DNA of 64,000 bases from Colwellia hornerae (GTDB lineage: Bacteria; Pseudomonadota; Gammaproteobacteria; Enterobacterales; Alteromonadaceae). The first letter of the stretch is position 1, and each line of letters opens with the position of its first letter. The stretch covers positions 124,001 to 188,000 of the forward strand of contig NZ_VOLR01000005.1 in the NCBI RefSeq assembly GCF_007954355.1. Direction: 5' to 3'. The notes beneath the pieces are model-generated. The model was not told where the DNA came from, did not search any database, and saw only the letters and a program-made list of their open reading frames with translations. The position numbers and the translations under genes were made by a program. Shown here one piece after another: positions 10,706 through 21,115 of the stretch.

Positions 10706-11904
10706 TTTGACATTAGGTCCATCACAGCTTTCGCCGCTTCTTGGCTAGCATTTTGTTTTAAGGCGAGATGAATTTTCATATATTCATCTTCAAGCGACGT
10801 TTGGTCTTGGTACAAACGCTCTTTCACTAACGGCACGATATTGTCAACGCTGACTTTACCTTGCAGTAATTCAGGCACCAGTGCTTTTTGCGTCAATAAA
10901 TTAGGTAATGAAAACCACTCTAATTTTACTAAGCCTTTAAACATGTGATAAGTAAATGCATTAAACTTATAACAGATCACCATTGGCCGTTTAACTAAGG
11001 CCGCTTCTAGTGTTACCGTACCTGATGCCATCAACAAACAGTCACTAGCAGCCATCACTTGCTGGGTTTTATTAGTAATAATGGTTACTGCTAAATTTGG
11101 CGCTATTTTTTCTTTCAATTGGCTAAATTGGTCGGTTCTCTTATCGCTGATCATCGGCACAACAAAATGTAATTGTGGGTCTTGTGCTAACAGTTGCACC
11201 GCAGAAAGTAAGAATGGCTCGGTTAATCGAGATAGCTCACCACCACGACTACCGGGCATAAGCGCAAGTATTTTTTTATCAAGCGGTAAGCCGAGTGCTT
11301 GTCTGGCTTCACCCTTATCCGAATAAAAGGGAATATCATCTGCTAGCGGATGACCGACAAAAGTACAAGGCACTTCATACTTATCATAAAAGTCTTTTTC
11401 AAAAGGCAATAATGACAGCACCATATCGGTAGCCGCTTCAATGGTAAAAATACGTTTTTCACGCCAAGCCCAAACGGATGGACTAACATAATGAACCGTT
11501 TTAATACCCGCTTTCTTTAATTGTCTTTCTAAACGCAAATTAAAATCTGGCGCATCGATGCCAATAAACACATCAGGCCTATTGTTAATAAACTCTGTAG
11601 CTAAGCAGTCTTTGACATGAAATAAACGTTTGAGACGACCCAATACCTCAAAAATGCCCATGACGGAAAGTTCTTCCATATCAAATAAGCTGTCGAAACC
11701 CAACGCTTGCATTTTAGGACCACCAATACCGATAAACTTGGCATTAGGATAAACAGACATTAAGGAACTCATTAGGCCAGCACCTAGTGTATCGCCAGAA
11801 TGCTCGCCAACAACAAGTCCAAACACGGGAGGTTGTTGAGGAATTAAACCATTTACAGTTGGTGATGTTTGGAGAATAGCCTGATTTTCTACTGTTTTCG
11901 TCAT
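10702..11904 (-). CDS. lpxB: Lipid-A-disaccharide synthase
   Basis: LpxB is the peripheral membrane glycosyltransferase (GT19) that condenses UDP-2,3-diacylglucosamine with lipid X to make the lipid A disaccharide. Visible family elements are [13 protein letters not shown] near the N-terminus, [42 protein letters not shown] and the C-terminal [21 protein letters not shown] nucleotide-binding block. The N-terminus is about 25 residues longer than in E. coli (400 versus 382 aa). It lies 33 bp after lpxA and overlaps rnhB by 4 bp. Confidence 0.96.
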   Translation of the reverse strand: MTKTVENQAILQTSPTVNGLIPQQPPVFGLVVGEHSGDTLGAGLMSSLMSVYPNAKFIGIGGPKMQALGFDSLFDMEELSVMGIFEVLGRLKRLFHVKDCLATEFINNRPDVFIGIDAPDFNLRLERQLKKAGIKTVHYVSPSVWAWREKRIFTIEAATDMVLSLLPFEKDFYDKYEVPCTFVGHPLADDIPFYSDKGEARQALGLPLDKKILALMPGSRGGELSRLTEPFLLSAVQLLAQDPQLHFVVPMISDKRTDQFSQLKEKIAPNLAVTIITNKTQQVMAASDCLLMASGTVTLEAALVKRPMVICYKFNAFTYHMFKGLVKLEWFSLPNLLTQKALVPELLQGKVSVDNIVPLVKERLYQDQTSLEDEYMKIHLALKQNASQEAAKAVMDLMSK

Positions 11905-11937
11905 TAACCTTTACTCTACTACTTTTAACTAGCGCTG

Positions 11938-12732
11938 TTAGCGGGCAATGCCACGGCTAGAGTTTTTAATAAACTCGGCAAACAGGGTTAACTCTGGCAT
12001 ATCATCAGCTAATGCGGCCACTTTTACTAAAGCTTCGTTAACGTTTAAGCCTTTACGATAAACTTCTTTATAAGCACGTTTGATGGTTAAAATAACCTCT
12101 TTGTCAAAACCTCGACGTTTCAACCCTTCTGAATTTAAACCAAAAGGAGAAGCTGGTTGACCAGAAACCATCAAATAAGGCGGTATATCTTTTAAAATCA
12201 GTGAATTTGCCCCAACAAAACTGTGTGCACCAATATGACAAAACTGATGAACGCCAGTCATGCCACCTAAAATAGCGTAGTCTCCTACATGAACATGACC
12301 GGCAATAGAGGCATTGTTTGCAAGAATACAATGGCTACCAACCATACAGTCATGGGCAACATGGGTATAGGCCATAAACAAGTTATTGCTACCGATTTGC
12401 GTTAGGCTGTTATCTTGAACCGTGCCACGATGGACAGTACAAGATTCACGAAAAATATTATTGTCGCCAATGATCAATTCGGTTAACTCACCGGCATATT
12501 TTAGATCTTGGCAGTCTTCACCTATGCTGGCAAATTGAAAAAATTTATTGCCTGCACCAATTGTTGTTGGCCCTTTAATAACAACATGAGAGTTAATCAC
12601 ACAGTTGTCACCAATGACGACGTCTTTTGAAATATAGCTCCAAGGACCAATACTGACATTACGGCCAATGCTAGCACCTTCTTCAATGATCGCCTGGGGA
12701 TGAATTAAACTCTGCTTGTTGGAAGTCACCAT
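11938..12732 (-). CDS. lpxA: Acyl-ACP--UDP-N-acetylglucosamine O-acyltransferase
   Basis: LpxA performs the first step of lipid A synthesis, O-acylation of UDP-GlcNAc from hydroxyacyl-ACP. The protein is a left-handed beta helix of hexapeptide repeats (IGRNVSIGPWSYI, IGDNCVINSHVVI and so on). The catalytic-His region reads AYTHVAHDCMVGSHC, followed by the C-terminal helical domain. Length 264 (E. coli 262). The start ATG follows the fabZ stop directly (TAAATG), so the genes are translationally linked. Confidence 0.97.
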   Translation of the reverse strand: MVTSNKQSLIHPQAIIEEGASIGRNVSIGPWSYISKDVVIGDNCVINSHVVIKGPTTIGAGNKFFQFASIGEDCQDLKYAGELTELIIGDNNIFRESCTVHRGTVQDNSLTQIGSNNLFMAYTHVAHDCMVGSHCILANNASIAGHVHVGDYAILGGMTGVHQFCHIGAHSFVGANSLILKDIPPYLMVSGQPASPFGLNSEGLKRRGFDKEVILTIKRAYKEVYRKGLNVNEALVKVAALADDMPELTLFAEFIKNSSRGIAR

Positions 12733-13185
12733 TTATACCACTCTTCTTGCACACATAAGTTCAGCGCAGCAGACAACTTTACCTTCAACTCTCGCTTCAC
12801 CATAAAATTTCCACATGCCGCGACGCTCTTTTAAGAACTCGACATGCAAATGCATAGTATCACCTGGCACAACAGATTTTTTAAATTTGGCCTTATCAAT
12901 TGAAGCGAATAAGTACATTTCATTTTTATCTCTGCCATCTGTACTTTTAAAACCTAATAGGCCTGTTGCTTGCGCTAAGGCTTCAAGGATCATTACACCA
13001 GGAAAAATAGGGAGGTCGGGAAAGTGACCATTGAATACAGGTTCATTAATGCTAACATTCTTAATGGCATGTAATGTTTTCATTGGCTGATAATCTAGAA
13101 CGCGATCAACCAAAAGCATAGGATAACGATGTGGTAGTAATGCTTTGATTTCTGCAATTTCAATGGTGTTTTTTGCTAATTCCAA
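12733..13185 (-). CDS. fabZ: 3-hydroxyacyl-ACP dehydratase FabZ
   Basis: FabZ dehydrates beta-hydroxyacyl-ACP in fatty-acid elongation and competes with LpxA for hydroxyacyl-ACP, which explains their tight linkage. The hot-dog fold signature is clear: [14 protein letters not shown] at the N-terminus, then [21 protein letters not shown] with the catalytic His and Glu. No ATG is available near the N-terminus. The longest frame begins at a TTG at 13203, but the TTG at 13185 has AAGGA 8 nt upstream and gives a 150-residue protein close to the family length, so it was chosen. The gene begins 4 bp after the lpxD stop. Confidence 0.95.
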   Translation of the reverse strand: MELAKNTIEIAEIKALLPHRYPMLLVDRVLDYQPMKTLHAIKNVSINEPVFNGHFPDLPIFPGVMILEALAQATGLLGFKSTDGRDKNEMYLFASIDKAKFKKSVVPGDTMHLHVEFLKERRGMWKFYGEARVEGKVVCCAELMCARRVV

Positions 13186-13189
13186 CGGA

Positions 13190-14230
13190 CTATTCCTTTT
13201 CAATAATATTGTTTAAGTGCTCGATGTCATGCTCTGCACTTTTAATACGTTTAAGTATACTTTCTAATTTACGAATTCTGGCATTATTTTTATTCCACTC
13301 TTTATTCGTTTGACACGGCATGCCCGAAGAATAAACACCTGGCTCATTAATATTTTTAGTCACCATGCTCATGCCGGTAAATACACAACCATCACCAACG
13401 TCAATATGACCATTGATACCAACAAGTCCTGCTATTACACAATTTTTGCCAATAGTGGTACTGCCTGCAATAACGCTACAAGCTGCCATGGCGGTATTTT
13501 CACCAATAACAACATTATGAGCAATTTGAATTTGATTATCTAAAATAACACCATCTTTAATAACAGTATTTTCTAATGCGCCACGATCGATAGTCGTACT
13601 GGCACCAATTTCGACCTTGTTGCCAATAATAACACTACCCAACTGAGGGATTTTTAACCACTTGCCTTTATCGTTTGCATATCCAAAACCATCAGAGCCA
13701 ATAACGGTATTCGCTTGAATTAAACAGTGTTGACCAATTTCAACGCGATGATAAATGCTAACATTTGACCATAATTTAGTATTTGCGCCTATTTTCGCTT
13801 GTACACCAATAAAACACCCTGCGCCAATAGTAACATTATCGCTAATAACTACGCCCTGCTCTATTACAGTATTAGCACCAATAGCGACATGCTCACCTAA
13901 AGTAACATCTGCTGAAATTTGAGCAGACGGATGAATACTATTAGCCGGTTTTGGGGTGGTATCAAGTAATTGTGCGGTAAGTGCATAACCTAGATAGGGA
14001 TTATCCATCACTAGCGCATGGCTATTACAGTCATTAAGGTGTTGAGAAGAGATAATAACCGCGCCAGCTTTAGTTTCAGCAAGCTGTTGGCTGTATTTTT
14101 TATTGGCTAAAAATGCAATTTGTTGTGCATTTGCAGTTGATAGTGTGGCGAGTGAATGGATGATATATGCTTCATCACCATGAACCTCAGCACCAATTTT
14201 TTCAGCTAGCTGTTTGAGAGTATAAGACAT
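13190..14230 (-). CDS. lpxD: UDP-3-O-(3-hydroxyacyl)glucosamine N-acyltransferase
   Basis: LpxD adds the second acyl chain in lipid A synthesis. The protein has the N-terminal uridine-binding domain ([17 protein letters not shown]), then a long hexapeptide beta helix with the catalytic stretch [19 protein letters not shown], and a C-terminal helix ([20 protein letters not shown]). Length 346 (E. coli 341). The frame can begin at a GTG at 14236, but ATG 14230 gives MSYTLKQ, which matches the family start. A strong terminator lies between this gene and skp upstream, unlike the uninterrupted arrangement in many relatives. Confidence 0.96.
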   Translation of the reverse strand: MSYTLKQLAEKIGAEVHGDEAYIIHSLATLSTANAQQIAFLANKKYSQQLAETKAGAVIISSQHLNDCNSHALVMDNPYLGYALTAQLLDTTPKPANSIHPSAQISADVTLGEHVAIGANTVIEQGVVISDNVTIGAGCFIGVQAKIGANTKLWSNVSIYHRVEIGQHCLIQANTVIGSDGFGYANDKGKWLKIPQLGSVIIGNKVEIGASTTIDRGALENTVIKDGVILDNQIQIAHNVVIGENTAMAACSVIAGSTTIGKNCVIAGLVGINGHIDVGDGCVFTGMSMVTKNINEPGVYSSGMPCQTNKEWNKNNARIRKLESILKRIKSAEHDIEHLNNIIEKE

Positions 14231-14309
14231 AAACACTTAATATTTTTATGGATGCTCTATGAGCATAACTGGAAAAGACGCTAAAACCAATATGATTTTA
14301 TTAGGCTAG

Positions 14310-14350
14310 AAAAAAAACTTGCAACTAATATTATCAATAATAGTTGCAAG
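14310..14350 (-). terminator. Rho-independent terminator between skp and lpxD
   Basis: The 10-bp arms CTTGCAACTA and TAGTTGCAAG pair around an AT-rich loop and are followed on the minus strand by eight T residues. It would end or attenuate transcripts coming from bamA-skp. Confidence 0.85.
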
Positions 14351-14403
14351 TTTTATAACAAAAAGGCTTAAATCAGCCCATTATCTAGTAGCTGAATGTA
14401 GAC

Positions 14404-14922
14404 TTAGTTAAGTTTGCTAACCTGTTCTACAACCTTGTTGGTGATCAATGCATCTGGTTTAGAAAAAATTACTGCTTGCTGTTCTAAAACAAGGTCATAT
14501 TTGTCTTTTGCAGCAATGTTGTCGATTGCTTGACGAACCAAGGCAATAATTTTATTTGTTTCTTCGTTCTTACGTAGGCCAGTCGCTTGTTGAAACGCTT
14601 TACCTTTAGCTTGGTAATCTTGATATAAGGTTGCGATTTGAGTATCAAGTTCTTCGATATCTTTAGCGCTCATTAATGAACCGTCACGCTGTTTCTTTTC
14701 TTGGTAGTACTTAATGTCTTTTTCTAACTGAGCTAAAACAGCTTTATCATCTTTAAACTCAGCTTCCAATACCTGCATTACAGCTGTTGTTTGTGGGATC
14801 TTACTCATTACTTCTTGGAAATTAACCACGGCGATTTTTTGATCAGCAGCCATTACAGAACTTGCTAATAACAACGTTGACGCTACTGCTGAGCAGGTAA
14901 CTGTTTTAATGAATTTTTTCAA
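14404..14922 (-). CDS. skp: Periplasmic chaperone Skp (OmpH family)
   Basis: Skp holds unfolded outer-membrane proteins in the periplasm and delivers them to BAM. The N-terminus is a Sec signal peptide ending at SSVMA before ADQKIAVVNFQEVM, and the mature part is a long charged helical hairpin (residues about 50-115) typical of the OmpH fold. The frame extends to 14934, but the TTG at 14922 is preserved as start because GGAG lies 6 nt upstream (14929-14932) and it gives the usual MKK-type signal sequence (172 aa; E. coli Skp 161). The gene follows bamA, its functional partner. Confidence 0.94.
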   Translation of the reverse strand: MKKFIKTVTCSAVASTLLLASSVMAADQKIAVVNFQEVMSKIPQTTAVMQVLEAEFKDDKAVLAQLEKDIKYYQEKKQRDGSLMSAKDIEELDTQIATLYQDYQAKGKAFQQATGLRKNEETNKIIALVRQAIDNIAAKDKYDLVLEQQAVIFSKPDALITNKVVEQVSKLN

Positions 14923-14997
14923 TTTTATCTCCAAAATATTATTACTTCACAACTTTAGTATAAGTTGCATTAATTTTTATAATTGTCATGTAATTGC

Positions 14998-15032
14998 TAT
15001 GGGGGCTAACTATAAGAATTAAACCCCCTTAG
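14998..15032. other. Hairpin in the bamA-skp gap
   Basis: CTAxGGGGG pairs with CCCCCxTAG around an AT-rich loop of about 18 nt. There is no U-tract on the minus strand, so it is more likely a processing or stability element than a terminator. Confidence 0.45.
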
Positions 15033-15067
15033 TAAACTTTCTGTTCTATGTCTGCACGTTCTTTCTA

Positions 15068-17542
15068 TTAAAAAGTTTTACCTATATTAAAACTAAAGAA
15101 CTCTTTGTCATCGTCTTTTTCTGATTTTAATGCTTTCGCGAAACTAAAAATCATCGGGCCCATAGGTGATAACCACTGAACAGACAAACCCGCTGAACTT
15201 CTATAACGACCGACATCTGAATAATCATCAATTTTTTCAAATTCAGGTGTTGCTAAATCGTTGTAGTCCTCAACATTGAACTCAGTATCCCAAACATTAC
15301 CGACATCAACAAAAAAGCTGGTACGAACACTATTCGAGAAACCTTCATCGAGTAATGGCGTTGGTACAATAAGTTCGATACCCGCAACAACAATAGCATT
15401 ACCACCAACAGAACGTTGTGAAACGTTAATAAAGTCGTGATCTTGTCCTAAACAACAGCTACTTCCACCCTCGACCGGATCAGGAGTCCCGGTGATAGGG
15501 GTTGGAAAACGAAAGACTGCACGTGGGCCAACAATATTGTTTTCAAAACCACGTAAGGTATCAGAACCACCGGCTCTAAAATTTTCCCAAAAAGGCAGTA
15601 TTTGGTCATTGCCATCTATAGTGCCATAACCATTACCATAACCGGCGTTTAAACGTGCTAATACTGTCCAACGTTGATCTTGCGTTAATGGGAAGTACCA
15701 TTTAGTGTCTAAATTAATTTTAAAATAATCAACATCTGAATTTGGTGTTGTCATTTTATACGTCAAACTTTGACTTGAACCATCTGTTGGAAAGGTACCA
15801 CGGTTCAATGTTGTGCGAGATATAGCCACTGACAAATCGAAACTTTCAAATTCTAAGCCACCATCTGGATTATTCGGATCAGAATATATCTCGTAAAACT
15901 GTTGAATTTGTTCATACGTTTGTAAACGAGTAATACCGTTACTTTTATAACCCGCACCAAAATTTAAACGTACATATTCATTAATAGGAAAACCTAAGTT
16001 AAGGCCTATGCCATAAGTTTTATTATTATATTCAACTAAATTCGCGTTACCGGCATTAAATTCGCTGTAGTATATTTGCCCACCTAAAGAAACCGCATCA
16101 ACCGTAAAGTATGGGTCAGTATAAGAAATACTGGCACTTTGCTGATAACTCATGGTATTGACATTAAATGCCAAACGATTACCCGTTCCTAAAAAGTTGT
16201 TCTGCTGTATACCAGCACTTAGACTTAAATTTGTGGTAGAACCATAACCGATACCGGCAGTAAAAGAGCCCGAGGGTTGTTCTTTAACCGTAAAATCAAT
16301 ATCAACTAAGTCATCTTCACCAGGTAACTGTTTAGTTTCGTATTCAACCTCTTCCAAATACGGTAAACGCTGTAACCATGCTTTTGAATTTTCAGCGGCA
16401 CTGTTCGATAACCACGCACCTTCCATTTGACGCATTTCACGGCGCAGCACTTTATCGGCAGTAACATTATTACCTTCGAAATTAATGCGGTTAACGTAAA
16501 CACGTTTGCCCGGGTCAATAGAAATAGTGAGCTTAACTGTTTTTTCTGTTTCATTAATTTCAGGAATAACAGTTACTTTAGGGTAAGCATAACCATAGCG
16601 GCCAAGATAGCGGCTGATAGTTTCCTCGGTGTACGTAACTTCTGCGCCATTATATAGTTTACCCGAACGTAATGGGTTAATAGCACGAATAGTACGTTCA
16701 AAACCGACCATATCGCCGATAAAATCTATATCACTGACTTTAAACTGTTCACCTTCAGTGATATTCAAAGCAATATAAACCGCTTTTTTATCCGGTGTCA
16801 TTGATACCTGAGTTGAGTCGACTTTGTATTGCAGATAACCACGGTCTAAATAGTAACTTTTAATCGTTTCTATATCACCTTGCAGGGTTTGTTTTTGATA
16901 GCGGTCTTGCGCCATAAAATCCCACCAAGGAGAATCAAAGGTAAGCTCTATACGTTCAAGAAGCTCAACGTCTGAAAAGATCTCATTACCAACAACGTTA
17001 ATTTGTTCTATTGCCGCAGCATCACCTTCAGTGAAAACAAAATTTATGTCGACACGGTTACGTGGCAAATGAATGATTTCAGCTTTTACATCGGCATTGT
17101 ATTTTCCGATACTATGATAGAAATCTTCTAAGCCAACTTCAATGCCGGAAATGATAGTCATGTCGAGTGTTTCACCAACACGGATATCACTGCCATCAAG
17201 ACTTTCAGTTAATTGCTCTGCTTTTAAGTCTTTATTACCATCAAAAGTGATTTCACTGATCGTTGAACGCTCATGAACACGATAGATGACTCGATTACCT
17301 TCACGATAAACGACAACATCATTGAAATGTCCTGACTTGTACAGAGATTTTATCGACTGAGAAATACGAAATTCATTGAGAGTATCACCCGTATTAAAAG
17401 GGATATGAGTCAAAGCAGCACCAAGTGCGACACGCTGTAACCCTTTTACTTCAATATCTTCTACTTGAAATTCTTCAGAGGCTTGTACTGTTGTACCTAA
17501 GGCACCTAATAATACCGCAAGGGCAATTTTTTTAATTATCAT
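15068..17542 (-). CDS. bamA: Outer-membrane protein assembly factor BamA
   Basis: BamA is the Omp85-family core of the BAM complex that inserts beta-barrel proteins into the outer membrane. A Sec signal peptide of about 21 residues (IIKKIALAVLLGALGTTVQA) precedes five POTRA domains (F-x-V-x-x-I-x-V-x-G-L-x-R at the start of the first). The rest is a 16-strand barrel with the conserved loop-6 segment near FRAGGSDTLRGFENN, the VRGF-type motif being LRGF here. The protein ends in Phe as barrel proteins do. Length 824 (E. coli 810). It follows rseP by 27 bp and precedes skp. Confidence 0.97.
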   Translation of the reverse strand: MIIKKIALAVLLGALGTTVQASEEFQVEDIEVKGLQRVALGAALTHIPFNTGDTLNEFRISQSIKSLYKSGHFNDVVVYREGNRVIYRVHERSTISEITFDGNKDLKAEQLTESLDGSDIRVGETLDMTIISGIEVGLEDFYHSIGKYNADVKAEIIHLPRNRVDINFVFTEGDAAAIEQINVVGNEIFSDVELLERIELTFDSPWWDFMAQDRYQKQTLQGDIETIKSYYLDRGYLQYKVDSTQVSMTPDKKAVYIALNITEGEQFKVSDIDFIGDMVGFERTIRAINPLRSGKLYNGAEVTYTEETISRYLGRYGYAYPKVTVIPEINETEKTVKLTISIDPGKRVYVNRINFEGNNVTADKVLRREMRQMEGAWLSNSAAENSKAWLQRLPYLEEVEYETKQLPGEDDLVDIDFTVKEQPSGSFTAGIGYGSTTNLSLSAGIQQNNFLGTGNRLAFNVNTMSYQQSASISYTDPYFTVDAVSLGGQIYYSEFNAGNANLVEYNNKTYGIGLNLGFPINEYVRLNFGAGYKSNGITRLQTYEQIQQFYEIYSDPNNPDGGLEFESFDLSVAISRTTLNRGTFPTDGSSQSLTYKMTTPNSDVDYFKINLDTKWYFPLTQDQRWTVLARLNAGYGNGYGTIDGNDQILPFWENFRAGGSDTLRGFENNIVGPRAVFRFPTPITGTPDPVEGGSSCCLGQDHDFINVSQRSVGGNAIVVAGIELIVPTPLLDEGFSNSVRTSFFVDVGNVWDTEFNVEDYNDLATPEFEKIDDYSDVGRYRSSAGLSVQWLSPMGPMIFSFAKALKSEKDDDKEFFSFNIGKTF

Positions 17543-17569
17543 AAATGCTAACTTTTATTACTTCTTTTG

Positions 17570-18925
17570 TTATAACCGCGAAAAATCGTTAAATAATGCG
17601 ATACTCATTAAGCCTAAGAGGGCTAGTGTACCAAACTTAAAACCTATTTCTTGTATTTTTTCTGATACGGGTTTACCTGTGACAATTTCCACAAGGTAAT
17701 AAAATAAATGCCCGCCATCAAGCACTGGTAAAGGTAATAAATTTATAATGCCTAAGTTAATGCTAATTAAAGCCAGAAAACCTAGAAAATATACCAAACC
17801 ATATTGTGCACTAGTTCCTGCTCCTTGTGCGATAGAAATAGGCCCACTTAAGTTCTTAACAGAAATATCACCTGTTAAGAGCTTACCTATCATGTCAAAA
17901 CTCAACACTATTAAGTTCCAACTACGCTGTAAGCTTTGTCCTAAAGCATCGACAACACCATAACGTAACTCAAATAAATATTCTTTTGGGTAAGGGTCTG
18001 ACTTTGGTACCACCCCTAAATAACCTATTTTTTTACCCGCACGTTCAATTAAAGCCGGTGTTACCACGATTTCTTGGTTTTCACCTTGTCTTTCGACGAC
18101 TAAAATAACGTTTTGTTCCGGAAGTTGACTAATATTTTTTGAAAACATCGCCCAACTGCCATTAATACTTTCGTTATTGATGCTAATTAACTTATCATCA
18201 ATTTTTAGGCCGGCCTTATCTGCAACACTGTCTTCTTCGATATAAGCTAGCTCAGCATAAACAGCGGCTCTATAAGGGGCAATACCTAAACTGCTTATGG
18301 CCGATTCTTTATCGGGTGAAAAAGACCAATTAGCGGCATCCACCTTGTAAGTTTTTGGCGAGGCACTGCCTTGTTCTTTTGTTTTTATAGTAAAAGCACT
18401 CTCACCTATTTGCGAGACTAAGGCTAAATTTACATCTTGCCAGTCAAGGGTCTTTTGACCCGCAACTTCAATGATTTCACTGTTACTACTAATATTTGCT
18501 CGCTGTGCTATTGATTCTGGCATTATATCACCAACAATCGGTTTAACACTCGGTACGCCAATTAGAAACATCAGATAAAAAGCAAAAATTGCAAAAGCAA
18601 AATTAGCTAAAGGTCCAGCAGCAATAATCGCTATACGCTGATAAACCGTTTTATTATTAAAGGTTTTATCGATATCTTCAGGTTTGACCTCATCAACGCG
18701 GCCATCAAGCATTTTAACGTAACCACCTAATGGAATTAAAGCGATAACAAACTCGGTGCCTTCTTTATTGACTTTACGCCACAATACTTTGCCAAAGCCA
18801 ATTGAAAAACGTTCTACTTGCACGCCGTTTCTGCGAGCAACCCAATAATGACCGTACTCATGCACCGTAATCAAAAGACCTAAAGCTACAACAAAAGAGG
18901 CTAAATTCCAGAAAAAATCAAACAA
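17570..18925 (-). CDS. rseP: Site-2 metalloprotease RseP
   Basis: RseP is the inner-membrane zinc protease that makes the second cut in the anti-sigma factor RseA, releasing sigma-E when outer-membrane assembly fails. The active-site motif HEYGH is at residues 22-26, exactly the position seen in E. coli; the second zinc site is in LPLPVLDGGH. Two PDZ domains lie between the membrane segments. Length 451 (E. coli 450). The start is a TTG placed immediately after the dxr stop (TAG TTG), with AAAGG about 10 nt upstream. Confidence 0.97.
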   Translation of the reverse strand: MFDFFWNLASFVVALGLLITVHEYGHYWVARRNGVQVERFSIGFGKVLWRKVNKEGTEFVIALIPLGGYVKMLDGRVDEVKPEDIDKTFNNKTVYQRIAIIAAGPLANFAFAIFAFYLMFLIGVPSVKPIVGDIMPESIAQRANISSNSEIIEVAGQKTLDWQDVNLALVSQIGESAFTIKTKEQGSASPKTYKVDAANWSFSPDKESAISSLGIAPYRAAVYAELAYIEEDSVADKAGLKIDDKLISINNESINGSWAMFSKNISQLPEQNVILVVERQGENQEIVVTPALIERAGKKIGYLGVVPKSDPYPKEYLFELRYGVVDALGQSLQRSWNLIVLSFDMIGKLLTGDISVKNLSGPISIAQGAGTSAQYGLVYFLGFLALISINLGIINLLPLPVLDGGHLFYYLVEIVTGKPVSEKIQEIGFKFGTLALLGLMSIALFNDFSRL

Positions 18926-20173
18926 CTATAGATTACCTTTTTTGTTAACTTCATTAACGGCCACACGATTGACTACAAAGCAACCACTGGCAATTAAATT
19001 ACGTGAAAATTCTCTTGCTCTTGCATCAAGTGCAACAACATCATCAATTGATGCAACCCTTTCTGAGACAAATTTATTCACAGAAGTTTCATTTATTTTT
19101 GCAATATCGGTGAATTTTATTTTTTCGTTCAAAAAAGCATCAACGGCAATTTCATTAGCGGCGTTTAATGCGGTACATGCACCTTGACCACTTTTACACG
19201 CTGCTATGGCTAACTTTAAATTAGGGTACTTGTGATAATCGACATCCTCAAATTCAAAGGATGGCGTATTAAAAAAATCTAAAGGTGCGACACCAGAGTC
19301 AATTCTTCGTGGATAAGCTAAGGCATGAGCGATGGGGGTGCGCATATCAGGATTACCCATTTGAGCGATCACGCTACCATCTTTATATTGCACCATAGAA
19401 TGAATGGTACTTTGCGGATGTAAAACTACTTGAATATCATCAGGGTCAATATTAAATAACCACTTCGCTTCAATAAATTCTAAACCTTTATTCATCATGG
19501 TCGCAGAATCTACAGAAATTTTCCGGCCCATTTCCCAATTAGGGTGAGCGCAGGCTTGTGCCGGGGTTACCTCTTCTAACTGTTCGACTGAAAAAGTTCT
19601 AAACGGGCCACCTGAGCCCGTCAGTAATATTTTACTGACACCATTATTCACTAAGTCGCATCGACCTGGTTTTGCTTGTACATTAGTAGGTAAACACTGG
19701 AAAATAGCATTGTGTTCGCTGTCTATCGGCAATAATTCTGCGCCATATTTTTCAACAGCATCGATAAACAAAGCGCCGGAAGTGACTAACGCTTCTTTAT
19801 TTGCTAACAGCACTCTTTTGCCTGACTTAACTGCCGCCATGGTTGACAAAAGACCTGACGCCCCAACAATAGCAGCCATAACCGTATCGGTTGTGTCAGC
19901 TTGCGCAATGTCAATTAAGCCTTGCCCACCACTGAGTACTTCAATATTTTGTAAGCCATTTTGGTGAAGTTTTACTTTTAAAGCTTGTGCAGCATGCTCG
20001 GCCACCATAACAACAGTGCTCGGCTTAAATTCCTGGCACTGCGCCAACATTTCATCAACCCGGGTATTCGCCGATAAAGACTCAATAGAAAATAAAGTGG
20101 GATGAAGCCTAACAACCTCTAAGGTGCTAACACCAATAGAGCCAGTTGAGCCTAAAATACAAAGTTTACGCAT
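18926..20173 (-). CDS. dxr: 1-deoxy-D-xylulose-5-phosphate reductoisomerase
   Basis: Dxr (IspC) converts DXP to MEP, the committed step of the non-mevalonate isoprenoid pathway that feeds UppS two genes away. The NADPH-binding loop [14 protein letters not shown] is at the N-terminus. The metal- and substrate-binding blocks are [23 protein letters not shown] and [23 protein letters not shown]. Length 415, slightly longer than E. coli (398). It lies between cdsA and rseP, whereas in E. coli dxr sits between frr and ispU. The rseP start is adjacent to its stop. Confidence 0.97.
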   Translation of the reverse strand: MRKLCILGSTGSIGVSTLEVVRLHPTLFSIESLSANTRVDEMLAQCQEFKPSTVVMVAEHAAQALKVKLHQNGLQNIEVLSGGQGLIDIAQADTTDTVMAAIVGASGLLSTMAAVKSGKRVLLANKEALVTSGALFIDAVEKYGAELLPIDSEHNAIFQCLPTNVQAKPGRCDLVNNGVSKILLTGSGGPFRTFSVEQLEEVTPAQACAHPNWEMGRKISVDSATMMNKGLEFIEAKWLFNIDPDDIQVVLHPQSTIHSMVQYKDGSVIAQMGNPDMRTPIAHALAYPRRIDSGVAPLDFFNTPSFEFEDVDYHKYPNLKLAIAACKSGQGACTALNAANEIAVDAFLNEKIKFTDIAKINETSVNKFVSERVASIDDVVALDARAREFSRNLIASGCFVVNRVAVNEVNKKGNL

Positions 20174-20186
20174 CGTTTATATCAAC

Positions 20187-21056
20187 CTACTGCCAGCCTA
20201 ATAAGGCGTAGCATAATGCATAAATCGGCGCGGTAGCCGTTAAGCTGTCAATTCTGTCTAAGATTCCACCATGACCAGGTAAAATTGCGCCACTGTCTTT
20301 TATACCTGCTTGGCGTTTAAACATACTTTCATTTAAATCACCTAACACTGACACTGTCGTGATGATAGCCGTGACAATTAGCGCTAAGGTAAATTGATGT
20401 TGCTGCCATCCAAGAGAGTAACCGGCAATGGTGATAAAGATACAGGCACAAACAACACCGCCAAGAAAGCCTTCTAGAGTTTTTCCTGGACTCACATTGG
20501 GTAGCAGTTTACGTTTACCGATAGATTTACCGACAAAATAAGCACCAACATCAGCACTCCACACCATTAAGAATAAAAACATAATGAGTTGAGCGCCGTT
20601 ATAAGGGTCTTGGTTGTAGTCATTACTGCGCAGCACCATAAAAGCAAGCCAAGTAGGAATAAGCGTTAACCAACCGAATACCCCTCGAATTGAGCGATGG
20701 CTTGACCAAAATTTACTATAGCGTGGATAAAGAAAAGTTAGTGTTGCTGATAGAACCCACCAAGCAACAGCAATCCACAAGACCAGCGACACACCTGAGT
20801 GAAGCTGTCCGTCAATAGACCAGAGTTGCAATAATGGTAGTGTGTACCAAAGCGCAGATATAAGAATAATCGTCGCACAAACAAAAGCAAGACGACGGCG
20901 CTTATTGGCAAAGCCCATCAAAGGTCCCCATTCCCATGCACCAATAGCCATAACAGCCATAAACAAAGCCGCAAATTGATCTAGAGGTAAATAGAAAATG
21001 GCGAAAATAGTTAAAGGCGCTAAGATAACAGCGGTAATAATACGTTGTTTTAACAA
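20187..21056 (-). CDS. cdsA: Phosphatidate cytidylyltransferase
   Basis: CdsA makes CDP-diacylglycerol from phosphatidic acid and CTP in the inner membrane, the precursor of all major phospholipids. About eight hydrophobic helices are visible. The family signature near the C-terminus reads KRQAGIKDSGAILPGHGGILDRIDSL, split here by the conserved D-R-x-D metal-binding end, and WSADVGAYFVGKSIGKRK lies upstream. The start is TTG with AAGGG 9 nt before it. Length 289 (E. coli 285). Confidence 0.96.
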   Translation of the reverse strand: MLKQRIITAVILAPLTIFAIFYLPLDQFAALFMAVMAIGAWEWGPLMGFANKRRRLAFVCATIILISALWYTLPLLQLWSIDGQLHSGVSLVLWIAVAWWVLSATLTFLYPRYSKFWSSHRSIRGVFGWLTLIPTWLAFMVLRSNDYNQDPYNGAQLIMFLFLMVWSADVGAYFVGKSIGKRKLLPNVSPGKTLEGFLGGVVCACIFITIAGYSLGWQQHQFTLALIVTAIITTVSVLGDLNESMFKRQAGIKDSGAILPGHGGILDRIDSLTATAPIYALCYALLGWQ

Positions 21057-21115
21057 ATGGAAACCCTTTTAAATGCTATTTAATTTTATCGTTATTATTG
21101 TTTTAATTTATAGTC

